A stretch of DNA of 64,000 nucleotides from Hydrogenothermaceae bacterium (GCA_026418535.1 JAOABC010000002.1:124001-188000); one strand, 5' to 3'. Positions 1-9,177 are shown, numbered from the stretch's first letter. Translations and numbers: made by a program. The notes: generated from the sequence alone by a model not told the origin.

Positions 1-503
1 CAGGAAACTGTACTTACACAACTTACCAAAATATAGATGCTAAAATATATGGGGGAGATCTTTCTCTTTTCTACGGATTTAACGAAAAGCTATCAGCAGA
101 GGCAAGTTTAGCATACCAAAGGGGTAAGAAAGACAGTGGTGTGTACAAAGATAGTGATTTGACAGAGATACCTCCCCTAAAGTCCAGAGTAGCTCTGAAG
201 TATGATGACGGTGCATTCTACGGTCTGATAGAGGGTATATACCAAGCTAGGCAATCAAAGGTGGACTCTGATTTAAAAGAGATTGAAACCTCACCTTACT
301 TCATAATGAACCTGAAGGTTGGGTATACATATGCTAACAGACTCTTCTTTGGGCTTGGTGTGGATAACGTCTTTGATAGACTGTACTACAACTACCTATC
401 TTATGTAAGAGACCCATTTAGAGGTATATCTGTATCCGGAAACCCTGTAAAAATTCCTGAGCCAGGAAGGTTTATCTATGCAAACCTATCGTACAAGTTC
501 TAA
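1..503 (+). CDS. TonB-dependent outer-membrane receptor, C-terminal part (partial)
   Basis: The reading frame is open from the left edge of the window and stops at 501-503, so only the last roughly 167 residues of a larger protein are visible. They show alternating amphipathic strands typical of an outer-membrane beta-barrel, a 'GLGVDNVFDRLYYNYLS' stretch characteristic of TonB-dependent receptors close to their end, and a terminal aromatic residue (YKF-stop), the usual barrel assembly signal. Such receptors import iron complexes, cobalamin or metals using TonB energy. The plug domain and TonB box lie outside the window, so the substrate cannot be told. A strong terminator follows. Family assignment is fairly sure. 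Confidence 0.8.
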   Translation, partial: GNCTYTTYQNIDAKIYGGDLSLFYGFNEKLSAEASLAYQRGKKDSGVYKDSDLTEIPPLKSRVALKYDDGAFYGLIEGIYQARQSKVDSDLKEIETSPYFIMNLKVGYTYANRLFFGLGVDNVFDRLYYNYLSYVRDPFRGISVSGNPVKIPEPGRFIYANLSYKF

Positions 504-546
504 ACCCTGCTGCAGCTAAAGACCTCCTGTCTTTAAAAGGGCAACT

Positions 547-579
547 GCCGGGTATCAAACCCGGCTTTTTCCTTTTTTA
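547..579 (+). terminator. Rho-independent terminator after the TonB-dependent receptor
   Basis: A perfect 7-bp stem (GCCGGGT / ACCCGGC) with a 5-nt loop at 547-565 is followed at once by a T-rich run. It separates the receptor gene from the mdh promoter. Confidence 0.9.
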
Positions 580-605
580 ATATCTAAAAATCAAACACTG
601 TTTTA

Positions 606-634
606 TTGACAAAACTTTAATATTGTTTTATCCT
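606..634 (+). promoter_or_regulatory. Sigma-70-type promoter for mdh
   Basis: A perfect -35 TTGACA (606-611) lies 17 bp from a -10 TATCCT (629-634). The mdh ribosome binding site GGAGG and start codon follow 20-35 bp downstream. It probably drives the mdh-fumarase-sucC series, in which no strong internal terminator is seen. Confidence 0.75.
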
Positions 635-669
635 AATGTTCACATTTTTCAAGTAGGAGGCTTCATAAT

Positions 670-1668
670 ATGGCAGACTATAAGAGACCTACTGTATCAA
701 TTGTTGGAGCGGGAAACGTAGGGGAGCACGTAGCAAACCTAATAGCAATCAAAGAGCTTGCAAATATCAAACTGCTTGATCTACCAAAGAAGGCAGAGGA
801 TAGAGTTTTTGAAGTTGTGAAGGGCAAAGCCCTTGATATGAAGCAGATGGCTTCAGCTATTGGTGTTGATGTAGAGATAGAGGGGTACACAGTGACTGCA
901 GATGGACAAGGATACGAACCCCTAAAGGACTCAGATATCGTTATAATAACCGCAGGTTTTCCAAGGAAACCTGGTATGAGTAGAGATGACCTCCTTTCAG
1001 CAAACGTAAACATAATAAGGACTGTCTCTGAAAGGATAGCCCTCTATGCTCCCAACGCTGTGGTTATTGTTGTTTCCAACCCTGTAGATGTTCTAACGTA
1101 CGCTACTCTAAAAATAACCAAATTCCCAAAGAACAAAGTTATGGGTATGGCTGGGGTGTTAGATACAGCAAGGTTTAAAACTTTTATATCAAAAGAATTA
1201 AAAGTGTCTGTTTCAAACATAAACTGTTTTGTGGTTGGTGGTCATGGAGATGAGATGGTTCCCTTAATCTCAGCCTCTAACGTTGGGGGTATACCTCTTA
1301 CTAAACTGTTCTCTAAAGAAAAACTTGAGGAGATAATCAAGAGAACCAAGTTTGGAGGAGGAGAGATAGTTAACCTCATGGGAACATCTGCCTACCATGC
1401 TCCAGGTGCTTCTGTAGCTGAGATGGTTGAGACTGTCTTAAAAGACAAAAAACAGATAATGCCATGCTCAGTATACGTAGATGGTGAAGATGCAAGGTTC
1501 TATGAAGCTTACGATGTCTGTGTTGGTCTGCCTGTTAAGGTGGGAGCTCACGGTTGGGAAGAGATACTAAAAGTTGAACTATCTGAAGAGGAGAGGGCTA
1601 TGTGGCATTCTTCTGTTAAGTCTGTAAAAGAGGGAATAGAGAGAATAAAAGAGCTTAAACTGATATAA
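670..1668 (+). CDS. mdh: Malate dehydrogenase (LDH-like family)
   Basis: NAD(P)-dependent interconversion of oxaloacetate and malate in the cytoplasm; in an autotroph using the reductive TCA cycle it runs towards malate. The 332-residue protein has the Rossmann GAGNVG motif at residues 13-18, the substrate-loop arginines in PRKPGMSR (R99 and R105; arginine at the first position marks malate rather than lactate specificity) and the catalytic histidine in GGHGDEM (His192). The length is normal for the family. The ATG is preceded by a clear AGGAGG. It is the first gene of the run mdh, fumarase alpha, fumarase beta, sucC, which follows pathway order. Confidence is high. Confidence 0.93.
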   Translation: MADYKRPTVSIVGAGNVGEHVANLIAIKELANIKLLDLPKKAEDRVFEVVKGKALDMKQMASAIGVDVEIEGYTVTADGQGYEPLKDSDIVIITAGFPRKPGMSRDDLLSANVNIIRTVSERIALYAPNAVVIVVSNPVDVLTYATLKITKFPKNKVMGMAGVLDTARFKTFISKELKVSVSNINCFVVGGHGDEMVPLISASNVGGIPLTKLFSKEKLEEIIKRTKFGGGEIVNLMGTSAYHAPGASVAEMVETVLKDKKQIMPCSVYVDGEDARFYEAYDVCVGLPVKVGAHGWEEILKVELSEEERAMWHSSVKSVKEGIERIKELKLI

Positions 1669-1678
1669 AAAGATCGGA

Positions 1679-2533
1679 GTGAGAACTTTGAGAGAGATAG
1701 ATTACACAGAGATAGTTAAAGCTGTTAAAGAGATGGTGATGGATACCGAGTACAGGCTTCCAGAGGACTTTATACAGGCAGTTAGGTCTTCCATAGACGA
1801 GGAAGCTTCCTCTTTAGGAAAGGAGATACTCCAGGAAATCCTCCTAAACGCAGAGGTTGCACAGAGAGAGCAAGTAGCTTACTGTCAAGATACAGGCTAT
1901 CCAGTCTTCTTCGTAGAGATAGGCCAAGATGTTAGGATAGTGGGTGGTAGTATAAAAGAGGCTATAAACCATGCTGTCAGACAGGCAACAAAGGAAGGAT
2001 ATCTGAGGGCCTCCCTCTCCTATGACCCTATATTTGAGAGGAAGAACACCAGAGACAACACGCCAGCCCTTATCTACTTCGACGTGGTAGAAGGGGATAA
2101 GATCAGGATAAAGTTTGCTGCTAAGGGTGGAGGTTCTGAAAACCAGTCAAAACAGGCCATGTTGAAACCTGCAGATGGACTGGAGGGTGTAAAGAGGTTC
2201 ATCCTCCAGTGTATAGCAAACGCAGGACCAAATGCTTGCCCACCTTTTACAGTAGGGGTTGGTATAGGAGGAACTTTTGACTACTCTGCTGTTTTGGCTA
2301 AGAAAGCCCTCTTTAGGCATATAGGAGAGAGACATCCTGACCCAAGAATCGCAGCTCTTGAGGAAGAACTGTTAAACCTTGCTAATCAGCTTGGAGTAGG
2401 CCCTCTTGGTTTTGGAGGAACAACTACCGCCATAGATGTAAAGATAGAGATAGCTCCCTGCCATATAGCATCTCTCCCTGTTGCTGTAAACATTCAGTGT
2501 CATGCAGCAAGACACAAAGAGATAGAGATATGA
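1679..2533 (+). CDS. Class I fumarate hydratase, alpha (N-terminal) subunit
   Basis: Iron-sulfur fumarase subunit; with the next gene it interconverts malate and fumarate. The 284-residue protein carries the conserved class I motifs CQDTG (around residue 70), GGGSENQ, and ANACPPFTVGVGIGG. Cysteines in the first and third motifs, plus one in the C-terminal 'APCHIASLPVAVNIQC' region, are candidate ligands of the labile [4Fe-4S] cluster. The start is a GTG ten bases after the mdh stop, with a weak GGA upstream. The split alpha/beta arrangement is usual in archaea and deep-branching bacteria. L(+)-tartrate dehydratase subunits look similar, but the rTCA context favours fumarase. Confidence 0.9.
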   Translation: MRTLREIDYTEIVKAVKEMVMDTEYRLPEDFIQAVRSSIDEEASSLGKEILQEILLNAEVAQREQVAYCQDTGYPVFFVEIGQDVRIVGGSIKEAINHAVRQATKEGYLRASLSYDPIFERKNTRDNTPALIYFDVVEGDKIRIKFAAKGGGSENQSKQAMLKPADGLEGVKRFILQCIANAGPNACPPFTVGVGIGGTFDYSAVLAKKALFRHIGERHPDPRIAALEEELLNLANQLGVGPLGFGGTTTAIDVKIEIAPCHIASLPVAVNIQCHAARHKEIEI

Positions 2534-2548
2534 TGAGAGGATAGAGTT

Positions 2549-3112
2549 ATGGTTGAAGCCAAGAAGATTATAACACCGTTGACAGATGAGGTTATAGAGA
2601 GTTTAAGAGCAGGAGACAAGGTCCTTCTGTCCGGATGGGTTTATACAGCAAGGGATGCAGCCCACAAAAGGATGTTAGAGGAGCATGAGAAGGCGGGAAA
2701 ACTCCCCTTTGACGTGAAAGGGCAGGTTATCTACTATGTAGGCCCTACCCCAGCTAAACCTGGTCAGGTTATAGGTTCTGCAGGTCCAACTACTGCCTAT
2801 AGGATGGACAAGTACACACCAAAACTCCACGAGCTTGGTTTAAAGGGGACCATAGGCAAAGGTTGGAGAGGTCAAGAAGTTAGAGAATCTCTTAAAAAGT
2901 ACAAGGCTGTTTATTTTGCTGCTTACGGTGGAACAGCTGCTTTACTGTCTAAACATATAACTAAGGTTGAGATGGTTGCCTATGAAGACTTAGGTCCGGA
3001 GGCTATAAGAAAACTGTACTTTGAAAACTTTCCTGTAATCGTTGCTAACGATATATACGGTGGAGACGTGTTTGAAGAAAGTCAGAAAAAATACAGAAAA
3101 CTAGCAATCTAA
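2549..3112 (+). CDS. Class I fumarate hydratase, beta (C-terminal) subunit
   Basis: Partner of the preceding alpha subunit, 15 bp downstream. The 187-residue protein shows the family pattern: [18 protein letters not shown] near residue 30, [23 protein letters not shown] at residues 65-90, and a GTIGKG loop. These belong to the fumarase C-terminal swivelling domain that completes the active site. Translation starts at ATG, behind a gagagga sequence. The two subunits would form the cytoplasmic oxygen-sensitive fumarase of the reductive cycle. L(+)-tartrate dehydratase beta is the only realistic alternative. Confidence 0.9.
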   Translation: MVEAKKIITPLTDEVIESLRAGDKVLLSGWVYTARDAAHKRMLEEHEKAGKLPFDVKGQVIYYVGPTPAKPGQVIGSAGPTTAYRMDKYTPKLHELGLKGTIGKGWRGQEVRESLKKYKAVYFAAYGGTAALLSKHITKVEMVAYEDLGPEAIRKLYFENFPVIVANDIYGGDVFEESQKKYRKLAI

Positions 3113-3123
3113 GGAGGTTTTTG

Positions 3124-4290
3124 ATGAAAGTCCACGAGCATCAGGCTAAAGAGATTTTTAGAAAATACGGTCTTCCCGTTCCGAGAGGCTATCCTGCTTT
3201 TGATGTAAAAGAGGCTGTAGAGGCAGCTGAGCAACTTGGAACTTGGCCGGTGGTTGTAAAAGCCCAGATACATTCTGGAGGAAGAGGAAAAGCAGGTGGT
3301 GTTAAACTTGCAAAGTCTATCGAAGAAGTCCAGCAGATAGCCTCTGAGCTATTAGGTAAAAAACTGGCTACTTTTCAGACAGGCCCAGAAGGTCTACCTG
3401 TAAGTAGACTTTACATAGAAGAGGGAACTGCTATAGATAAGGAGTACTACGTTGCCATAACCCTTGATAGGAGTAAGTCAAAACCTATCATAATGGTTTC
3501 AGCGGCCGGAGGTATGGAGATAGAAGAAGTGGCTGCTACAAACCCAGAAGCTATCATAACTCATACTGTAGAGCCTTTTATAGGTCTAAGGAGTTACCAT
3601 GCAAGAGAGCTTGCTCTAAAACTAAGTCTACCAAAGAATCTAGTAAACAAAGCTACTTCCTTGTTCACAACACTGTACAAACTTTACATAGAGCTTGACG
3701 CGTCCATGGTTGAGATAAACCCTCTCGTCCTGACCAAGGATGGAAACTTAGTTGTCCTTGACGCTAAGGTTGACTTTGATGATAACGGACTCTTTAGACA
3801 CCCAGACATAATGGATATGGACGATCCTACCCAGATATCTCCATTGGAAGTGGAGGCCAAGAAGTTTAACTTGAACTACATAAAACTAGATGGAAATATA
3901 GCATGTATGGTCAATGGTGCAGGTCTTGCTATGTCAACGATGGACACAATAAAACTAGCCGGTGGAGAACCAGCAAACTTCCTTGATGTTGGTGGTTCAG
4001 CAAATGCTACTCAGATAGCAAATGCTTTTAAAATAATACTGTCTGACCCTAAAGTTAAAGCTATATTTATAAACATCTTCGGTGGAATCTTAAGGTGTGA
4101 TAGACTAGCGGAAGGTATCATAACAGCTGCAAAAGATGTGTCTATAGATGTTCCAGTTATAGTTAGGATGGAAGGAACTAACGTAGAGCTTGGCAAGAAG
4201 ATGCTACAGGAGTCAGGACTTCCTCTCATCACAGCTGACACCATGTGGGAAGGAGCTCTAAAGGCAGTAGAAGCAACTAAGAGGAGATAG
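3124..4290 (+). CDS. sucC: Succinyl-CoA synthetase, beta subunit
   Basis: ATP-grasp subunit of succinate-CoA ligase, which makes succinyl-CoA from succinate, CoA and ATP in the reductive direction. The 388-residue length is that of bacterial SucC. Visible features are the N-terminal '[19 protein letters not shown]', the nucleotide-binding '[20 protein letters not shown]' region near residue 47, 'MVEINPLVL' near 200, and the C-terminal '[10 protein letters not shown]' CoA-ligase motif. The ATG at 3124 is chosen over the in-frame TTG at 3121 because it lies 7 nt after a perfect AGGAGG. Citryl-CoA synthetase subunits are relatives and slightly larger; SucC length and position next to fumarase favour succinyl-CoA synthetase. 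Confidence 0.9.
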   Translation: MKVHEHQAKEIFRKYGLPVPRGYPAFDVKEAVEAAEQLGTWPVVVKAQIHSGGRGKAGGVKLAKSIEEVQQIASELLGKKLATFQTGPEGLPVSRLYIEEGTAIDKEYYVAITLDRSKSKPIIMVSAAGGMEIEEVAATNPEAIITHTVEPFIGLRSYHARELALKLSLPKNLVNKATSLFTTLYKLYIELDASMVEINPLVLTKDGNLVVLDAKVDFDDNGLFRHPDIMDMDDPTQISPLEVEAKKFNLNYIKLDGNIACMVNGAGLAMSTMDTIKLAGGEPANFLDVGGSANATQIANAFKIILSDPKVKAIFINIFGGILRCDRLAEGIITAAKDVSIDVPVIVRMEGTNVELGKKMLQESGLPLITADTMWEGALKAVEATKRR

Positions 4291-4365
4291 ATAGTGTACC
4301 CTCTCAGAAAAGAGACTGTTTCTATGATTTTTACTTTCAAAAATATACGGTAATGGAGGCATAGA

Positions 4366-5247
4366 ATGGCTATTTTAGTAAACAGGAATACAAAGGTTGT
4401 AGTTCAGGGAATAACCGGAAGGGAAGGTTCCTTCCACGCTATTCAATGTAAAGCATACGGAACACAGGTAGTGGCAGGTGTCACTCCAGGAAAAAAAGGA
4501 GAGAATGTAGAAGGTATACCTGTTTTTGACAGTGTTAATGAAGCCGTAAAAGAAATGGGAGCAAACTGCTCTCTCATCTTTGTTCCACCACCTTTCGCAG
4601 CTGATGCTATACTAGAAGCTGTAGATGCAGGGATAAAGACGGTTATCTGTATAACAGAAGGTATACCTGTTAATGATATGTTACCGGTTAAGCAGTACAT
4701 AAGGAAGTACTATCCAGAAACTGTTTTGATAGGACCTAACTGTCCAGGGGTCATAACTCCGGAAGAAGCAAAGATAGGTATAATGCCTGGACATATATTC
4801 AGGAAAGGTAAAGTAGGGATAGTCTCAAGAAGTGGAACTCTTACTTACGAAGCAGCCTACCAGCTAACTACTCGAGGAATAGGTCAGTCTACTGCTGTGG
4901 GTATAGGTGGAGACCCTATACCAGGAACAGTCTTTGCTGACGTTTTGAAGTGGTTCCAAGATGACCCGGAAACAGAAGCAGTAGTAATGATAGGGGAGAT
5001 AGGAGGAACAGCAGAGGAAGAAGCAGCAGAGTTTATAAAGTCTTGCGTTAAAAAGCCAGTAGTGGCTTACATTGCCGGTGTTACTGCGCCGCCAGGAAAA
5101 AGGATGGGACACGCTGGAGCTATTATAGCTGGAGGAAAAGGAACGGCTGCAGAGAAGTACAGAGCTTTAGAGTCTGCTGGAGTTATAACTGTTCAAAACC
5201 CATCTATAATAGGAGAGACTGTAGAGAGAATACTTAAAGAAATATGA
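4366..5247 (+). CDS. sucD: Succinyl-CoA synthetase, alpha subunit
   Basis: CoA-binding and phosphohistidine-bearing subunit paired with SucC. The 293-residue protein has the N-terminal '[11 protein letters not shown]' nucleotide/CoA-binding region, '[10 protein letters not shown]' near residue 123, and 'GHAGAII' whose His249 would be the phosphorylated residue. It lies 75 bp after sucC, with its own Shine-Dalgarno (tggagg), so the two are probably co-transcribed. After it comes a good promoter and OFOR cluster 1. Confidence 0.92.
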   Translation: MAILVNRNTKVVVQGITGREGSFHAIQCKAYGTQVVAGVTPGKKGENVEGIPVFDSVNEAVKEMGANCSLIFVPPPFAADAILEAVDAGIKTVICITEGIPVNDMLPVKQYIRKYYPETVLIGPNCPGVITPEEAKIGIMPGHIFRKGKVGIVSRSGTLTYEAAYQLTTRGIGQSTAVGIGGDPIPGTVFADVLKWFQDDPETEAVVMIGEIGGTAEEEAAEFIKSCVKKPVVAYIAGVTAPPGKRMGHAGAIIAGGKGTAAEKYRALESAGVITVQNPSIIGETVERILKEI

Positions 5248-5274
5248 TATAAGTTATAAACACCTGGTGTTTTG

Positions 5275-5303
5275 TTGCTTTAAAAATAAAACAGTGTTAT
5301 ATT
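5275..5303 (+). promoter_or_regulatory. Sigma-70-type promoter for OFOR cluster 1
   Basis: TTGCTT (5275-5280), a 17-bp spacer, then TATATT (5298-5303), with the AGGAGG of the first OFOR gene about 25 bp downstream. It allows the first oxidoreductase cluster to be expressed separately from sucCD. Confidence 0.6.
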
Positions 5304-5337
5304 ATTTTGAAGGTTTAATAAACTTAGGAGGTCTTCT

Positions 5338-6045
5338 ATGAAAGTCATGCCAGGTCCAGAAGGTTATATGCCAAAAGTAGCAGCTTTGGAAGGAGTAAAT
5401 CTCTCTTCTCCAGGGAAAGGTCTACTCTTCGGTGAGGAAGTAGATGAAGAAGTTGCAATGAGAGAAGCTGCTAGAGCTATGCTTACAAGACCTAATCCAA
5501 CTATATTCCCAGGTCCAAAGATCCTATGGGGTTGGAGCCCAAACGCTTTTGAAGAGGCTGATGCTATATTAGAACTAGCAAAAGAGATACCTAACTGTAG
5601 AATAATTCCAATGCCTGACTACAGGCCAAAGTATCCAAAGATAGACCCTGAAGCTGAGATAAACCCTAACCATCCAAACCTAACTATTCTACACAATAGG
5701 ATAGAAGCTTGTATATTCGTAGGAGTTCACTGTCATTACGCTAACCTATCCCTCAGGATGATAAGAGCTGGAACAAACTGTTTCACTATAGCTATCTGTG
5801 GTGAACTTGGACACGAAGATGCGATGGTATCCCTCAGAGATGCACACGGAGAAAAAATCAGGAAGTTCAAGCAAATAGTTATAGAAGAGAGAGAAAAACT
5901 TGGAATCCAGTGGGAGCCAAAACTACCACCACCAAACCCATCTCTACCAAAAGAGAATATGGAGACAATATCCTACGCAGACTATGGAGAATATGCTTTC
6001 TTACTCATGCCTAAGAAGGGTGAGATAGTCACAGATACAGAGTAA
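5338..6045 (+). CDS. 2-Oxoacid:ferredoxin oxidoreductase cluster 1, E (fifth) subunit
   Basis: A 235-residue protein of the type that forms the extra subunit of five-subunit OFORs known from Hydrogenobacter (ForE/PorE). The core (about residues 1-185) matches the E protein of cluster 2 (11734-12303) closely, with shared 'TIFPGP', 'DYRPKYPKI', 'NPNHPNLTI', 'CIFVGVHCHYAN' and 'GHEDAM' stretches. In my judgement the fold resembles the CO dehydrogenase/acetyl-CoA synthase epsilon-subunit family (CdhB-like); this is from memory. The cluster 1 copy has a C-terminal extension of about 45 residues (residues 190-235) absent from cluster 2. No iron-sulfur motif is present. Its role is presumably structural or electron transfer. 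Confidence 0.75.
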   Translation: MKVMPGPEGYMPKVAALEGVNLSSPGKGLLFGEEVDEEVAMREAARAMLTRPNPTIFPGPKILWGWSPNAFEEADAILELAKEIPNCRIIPMPDYRPKYPKIDPEAEINPNHPNLTILHNRIEACIFVGVHCHYANLSLRMIRAGTNCFTIAICGELGHEDAMVSLRDAHGEKIRKFKQIVIEEREKLGIQWEPKLPPPNPSLPKENMETISYADYGEYAFLLMPKKGEIVTDTE

Positions 6046-6076
6046 TAACTTTTAATTTATTAATGGAGGTAAAACC

Positions 6077-7246
6077 ATGCCAGAACAAAAAGTTGTAGAT
6101 ACAGATTACCTTTTACTAGAAGCTCCAAGAGAGCGTAAATTTATAACAGGTGCTCAGGCTATGGCTGAAGCTATAAAGAGAGCTAACGTAGATATGGCTA
6201 TAGCTTACCCTATCACACCTCAGTCTGAGGTTATGCACCTTGTTGGAGACCTTTGGGCTCAAGGTTATCTGAAGGACTATTACAGAGCTGAAGAGGAGTA
6301 TGGAGCTTTCTCTGCCATATCTGGTGCGGCAAGAGGTGGTGTAAGAGTTTTTACGGCTACATCAGGACCTGGTCTATTAAGAGGTCTTGAAGCTATAGCT
6401 TCATGGCCAGGACATAGGATACCAGCAGTTTTAGGTGTTTTAACAAGGGTAGTTAATGCACCTCTCTCTATTCAGCCGGATAACATAGAGATATCTTACC
6501 TGCTAAACTGTGGTGCCGTAGTTCTCCACGCTGAGAACCAACAGGATACGTTTGATTTCACTCTGGCGGCCTTTGCTATAGCAGAACAGGTAGACGTTTA
6601 CGTTCCTGTAGCTGTGGCAACAGAAGGCTTTTTTGTAACCCACGCAAAAGGTTATGTTAACATGACTCCGGAAGATATGAAGCTTCCTCCAAGAAATCCT
6701 TACAAGGCCCCAGTTCCACCAACTGACAACGAAATACCTCCAGCACGGATACAAAGAGATGCTCCGGTTCAGAAGTCTAACTTCATGAGCTATCTAATAC
6801 ACGCTGTATGGCAACAAGAGGTTTGGGCTTCAACAACAAGAGCGATGAAGTATATATACAAATACCTTGGTGGTCCTATAGAGGTTGTTAATCCAGATGC
6901 TGAGGTATTTATCGTTGCTTCTGGTTGTGCTGCGGCTCAGTCAAGGGAAGCTGTTAGATACGCTCAGTTAGAAGGTCTAAACGTAGGACTCGTTAAGGTA
7001 AAAGCTATAAGACCGTTCCCAGAGAAAGAGATAAGAAAAGTTTTAAAGAATGCAAAGGGAATAGTGGTTCCTGAGCATAATATAGTCGGTTGGTTGGCAA
7101 GAGAAGTAAAGGCTGCTATACCAAACAACGACAGAGTAGTTGGAGGTCCAAGAGTTTATGGTGGTATGACACTGCCAACAGAGCTCATCATGGACGAAGT
7201 TTACAAGATACTAGGTGTCAAGAAGGAAAGAAAAGTTTTAGTTTAA
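6077..7246 (+). CDS. 2-Oxoacid:ferredoxin oxidoreductase cluster 1, alpha (A) subunit
   Basis: Pyrimidine-binding and substrate-binding subunit of a thiamine-pyrophosphate 2-oxoacid:ferredoxin oxidoreductase. The 389 residues include YPITPQSE (near residue 45), the TSGPG loop, 'VVNAPLSIQPDN' (the family's substrate/TPP loop) and a C-terminal domain with 'KVKAIRPFPE'. It carries out reductive carboxylation of an acyl-CoA to a 2-oxoacid in the rTCA cycle. The substrate is either 2-oxoglutarate or pyruvate; position next to sucCD suggests 2-oxoglutarate, but no residue I can read settles it. The paralogue is at 12373-13569. Confidence 0.85.
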   Translation: MPEQKVVDTDYLLLEAPRERKFITGAQAMAEAIKRANVDMAIAYPITPQSEVMHLVGDLWAQGYLKDYYRAEEEYGAFSAISGAARGGVRVFTATSGPGLLRGLEAIASWPGHRIPAVLGVLTRVVNAPLSIQPDNIEISYLLNCGAVVLHAENQQDTFDFTLAAFAIAEQVDVYVPVAVATEGFFVTHAKGYVNMTPEDMKLPPRNPYKAPVPPTDNEIPPARIQRDAPVQKSNFMSYLIHAVWQQEVWASTTRAMKYIYKYLGGPIEVVNPDAEVFIVASGCAAAQSREAVRYAQLEGLNVGLVKVKAIRPFPEKEIRKVLKNAKGIVVPEHNIVGWLAREVKAAIPNNDRVVGGPRVYGGMTLPTELIMDEVYKILGVKKERKVLV

Positions 7247-7266
7247 TACATTAGGAGGTAAAAACT

Positions 7267-8139
7267 ATGGGTTTAGAATATGTCAGGATTACAACTGGTT
7301 TTGAAGACTATATGCCAAAAGACTATGTTGACTTAGTTAAGTATGGTCAGTTTGGCAAGGAGTACGATATACAAGATCTCGGAACTTTCAAAGAGCTTGT
7401 AGAAGAGCATCCTATGTGTGCAGGATGTTTTATGGCATATTTTATCAGGGTGTTCTATGCATCCTTACCTAATCCGGAAGATTCTATCGTTATAGGAACT
7501 GCTGGATGTGCAAGACTTCAGCTTTCCCAAGCTGCTGTTCCATTTATCTACGGAAACTATGGGGACACAAACGCGGTAGCCTCTGGTCTAAAGAGGGCTC
7601 TCGAGATAAGATTCCCAGACAAAAACAAGGATGTTATCGTAGTAGCTGGTGACGGTGGTCTTATGGATATAGGTTTTGGTATGACTATGCATTCTTGGTT
7701 TAGAAGAGAGAGATTTACTACTATAATGGTTGATAATGAAGTTTATGGAAACACAGGTGGACAGGAAAGTGGAATGTCTCCTAAAGGTGTCCAGTTAAAG
7801 ATGGCTCCAAAAGGTAAGAAGTTTGATAAGATAAATGCTGTTGAGCTTGCAAAAGCTGCAGGTTGCGTATATGTTGCGAGGATAGCTCCAACAAATCCAA
7901 AAAGATTGGCAAAAACTATAAAGAGAGCTATCTTGGCTGCAAGACATTTTGGACCGACCTTTATCCATGCTTACACATCTTGTAATATAGAGTACTCAAT
8001 ACCTACAGAGAAGGTCCTAGAGGATGCAAGAAACAGAGAAAAGAATGACTTTGCTTTCTATGAGTGGATGAGTGATGAAGTCAAAGGTTTCTTTGAGCAG
8101 GTAGAAACTAAGAAAAAAGAAGCTCAAGAAGTTAAATAG
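7267..8139 (+). CDS. 2-Oxoacid:ferredoxin oxidoreductase cluster 1, beta (B) subunit
   Basis: TPP and proximal [4Fe-4S] cluster subunit. The 290-residue protein has MCAGC near residue 52, a third cysteine in 'GTAGCARL' and a fourth in 'TSCNIEYS', giving the four ligands of the family. The TPP motif is GDGG...DNEVYGNTGGQ (residues 124-165). The gene lies 20 bp after the A subunit with an AGGAGG site. The residue after the CAGC motif differs from cluster 2 (CAGCFMA versus CAGCPEA), which could help in assigning substrates by comparison with characterised enzymes. Confidence 0.87.
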   Translation: MGLEYVRITTGFEDYMPKDYVDLVKYGQFGKEYDIQDLGTFKELVEEHPMCAGCFMAYFIRVFYASLPNPEDSIVIGTAGCARLQLSQAAVPFIYGNYGDTNAVASGLKRALEIRFPDKNKDVIVVAGDGGLMDIGFGMTMHSWFRRERFTTIMVDNEVYGNTGGQESGMSPKGVQLKMAPKGKKFDKINAVELAKAAGCVYVARIAPTNPKRLAKTIKRAILAARHFGPTFIHAYTSCNIEYSIPTEKVLEDARNREKNDFAFYEWMSDEVKGFFEQVETKKKEAQEVK

Positions 8140-8146
8140 TGTTTTC

Positions 8147-8173
8147 AAAGGTGGACTTATAGGGGCCGCCTTT
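8147..8173 (+). other. Intra-operon hairpin between B and G genes of OFOR cluster 1
   Basis: Inverted repeat AAAGGTGG / CCGCCTTT (one G-U pair) at 8147-8154 and 8166-8173, inside the 64-bp gap between two subunit genes and not followed by a T run. It could be an RNA processing or stability element rather than a terminator. Confidence 0.4.
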
Positions 8174-8203
8174 CACAATTAAGAAATCAGGAGGTTTTTA
8201 GAT

Positions 8204-8890
8204 ATGAAAAGGTATAACATCAGACTTGCAGGTGTTGGTGGACAGGGAGTTGTTACATCAGCTCACATCATAGGTAATGCGATGTCTAACTCTGGTAAGT
8301 ATGCTTCTTTAGTTCCTTTCTTTGGTTCTGAGAAGAGGATGGCTCCAGTTGAAGCATACGTCAGAGCATCAGACCAGCCTATCTATGAAGTTGGAGAGGT
8401 TATATTCCCTAACGTTATCATGATATATCACCCTCAAGTTATAACTCACGGAAAGTCTTACACTATGCCATTCTACTCTGGATTGAAAGAGAATGGTATG
8501 GTTATTATCAACACTGATGTAAATATTTTGACAGATGAGGACTGGAAGGTATTGGAAGAACTAAACACTAAGGTTATAGAGTTTCCAGCTACAAAGATAG
8601 CTCTAGAACTTGCAGGAACTGAGCTTGCAACAAACATGGCTATGCTCGGTCTATTTTTTGGAATAACTAAACTTGTATCTCAGGAAGATATAGAGAAAGC
8701 TGTTAGAGAAAGGTTCCTCGGAAATACCTTTGTAGCATCTGGTGGAACTGCAGCTCTTGATAGTGCAATAGAGAAGAAGTTCAAGAAGAAAGTAGAGCTA
8801 CTTGAAAAGAATATGATGGTAATTAAAGAAGCTTTCAAAATGGCTGAAGAGCAAGGTTGGGTAGAAGAAGAACAAACTGCCATAGCATAA
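8204..8890 (+). CDS. 2-Oxoacid:ferredoxin oxidoreductase cluster 1, gamma (G) subunit
   Basis: The 228-residue gamma domain of OFOR, which helps bind coenzyme A and holds the complex together. It begins with the classic 'RLAGVGGQGVVTSAHIIG' motif (residues 7-24), then 'FGSEKRMAPVEAYVR' and 'GTELATNMAMLGLFFG', the last typical of the family. The start has a strong GGAGG. The paralogue in cluster 2 (14444-15163) aligns along its length, with a different C-terminal tail. Confidence 0.87.
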   Translation: MKRYNIRLAGVGGQGVVTSAHIIGNAMSNSGKYASLVPFFGSEKRMAPVEAYVRASDQPIYEVGEVIFPNVIMIYHPQVITHGKSYTMPFYSGLKENGMVIINTDVNILTDEDWKVLEELNTKVIEFPATKIALELAGTELATNMAMLGLFFGITKLVSQEDIEKAVRERFLGNTFVASGGTAALDSAIEKKFKKKVELLEKNMMVIKEAFKMAEEQGWVEEEQTAIA

Positions 8891-8905
8891 AAGGAGGACT
8901 AGGTA

Positions 8906-9130
8906 ATGTACTATGTAGCGGAAGCAAAGGCCGACAAATGCTCTACTTACAAATGTAACCAGTGTGTTTTATTCTGTCCAGAGCCAAACACTCTTATGTT
9001 CTTACAAGCTAAGAATTTTGCTTACGTAAACCAAGCAAGATGTAAAGGTTGTGCAATCTGTGTTTATGTATGTGGTGATCTGTTGAAGAGAAACTGTATT
9101 GAGATGGTTATGACTACAGTTTCTGAATAA
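8906..9130 (+). CDS. 2-Oxoacid:ferredoxin oxidoreductase cluster 1, delta (D) ferredoxin-type subunit
   Basis: A 74-residue 2[4Fe-4S] ferredoxin-like subunit that takes electrons from the beta-subunit cluster. Two cysteine sets are visible: CSTYKCNQCVLFCP and CKGCAICVYVC, eight cysteines in all. The first has a C-x4-C spacing that is slightly unusual and is shared with the paralogue at 11473-11709. It is last in cluster 1 but first in cluster 2. A GC-rich hairpin follows at 9138-9154. Confidence 0.87.
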   Translation: MYYVAEAKADKCSTYKCNQCVLFCPEPNTLMFLQAKNFAYVNQARCKGCAICVYVCGDLLKRNCIEMVMTTVSE

Positions 9131-9137
9131 TTTTCTG

Positions 9138-9154
9138 AGGGGGTGCTGCCCCCT
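9138..9154 (+). other. GC-rich hairpin after OFOR cluster 1
   Basis: AGGGGG / CCCCCT stem of 6 bp with loop TGCTG. No T tract follows; the next gene begins 23 bp later. It could be a weak terminator or a 3'-end stabiliser that lowers expression of the downstream island. Confidence 0.45.
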
Positions 9155-9177
9155 AAATATACTACGGGGAGGAAAAA

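Noticed and set aside
3124-5247. Citryl-CoA synthetase (CcsA/CcsB) instead of succinyl-CoA synthetase
   Set aside because: Both subunits have the standard SucC and SucD lengths and motifs and sit next to fumarase; citryl-CoA synthetase subunits are larger.
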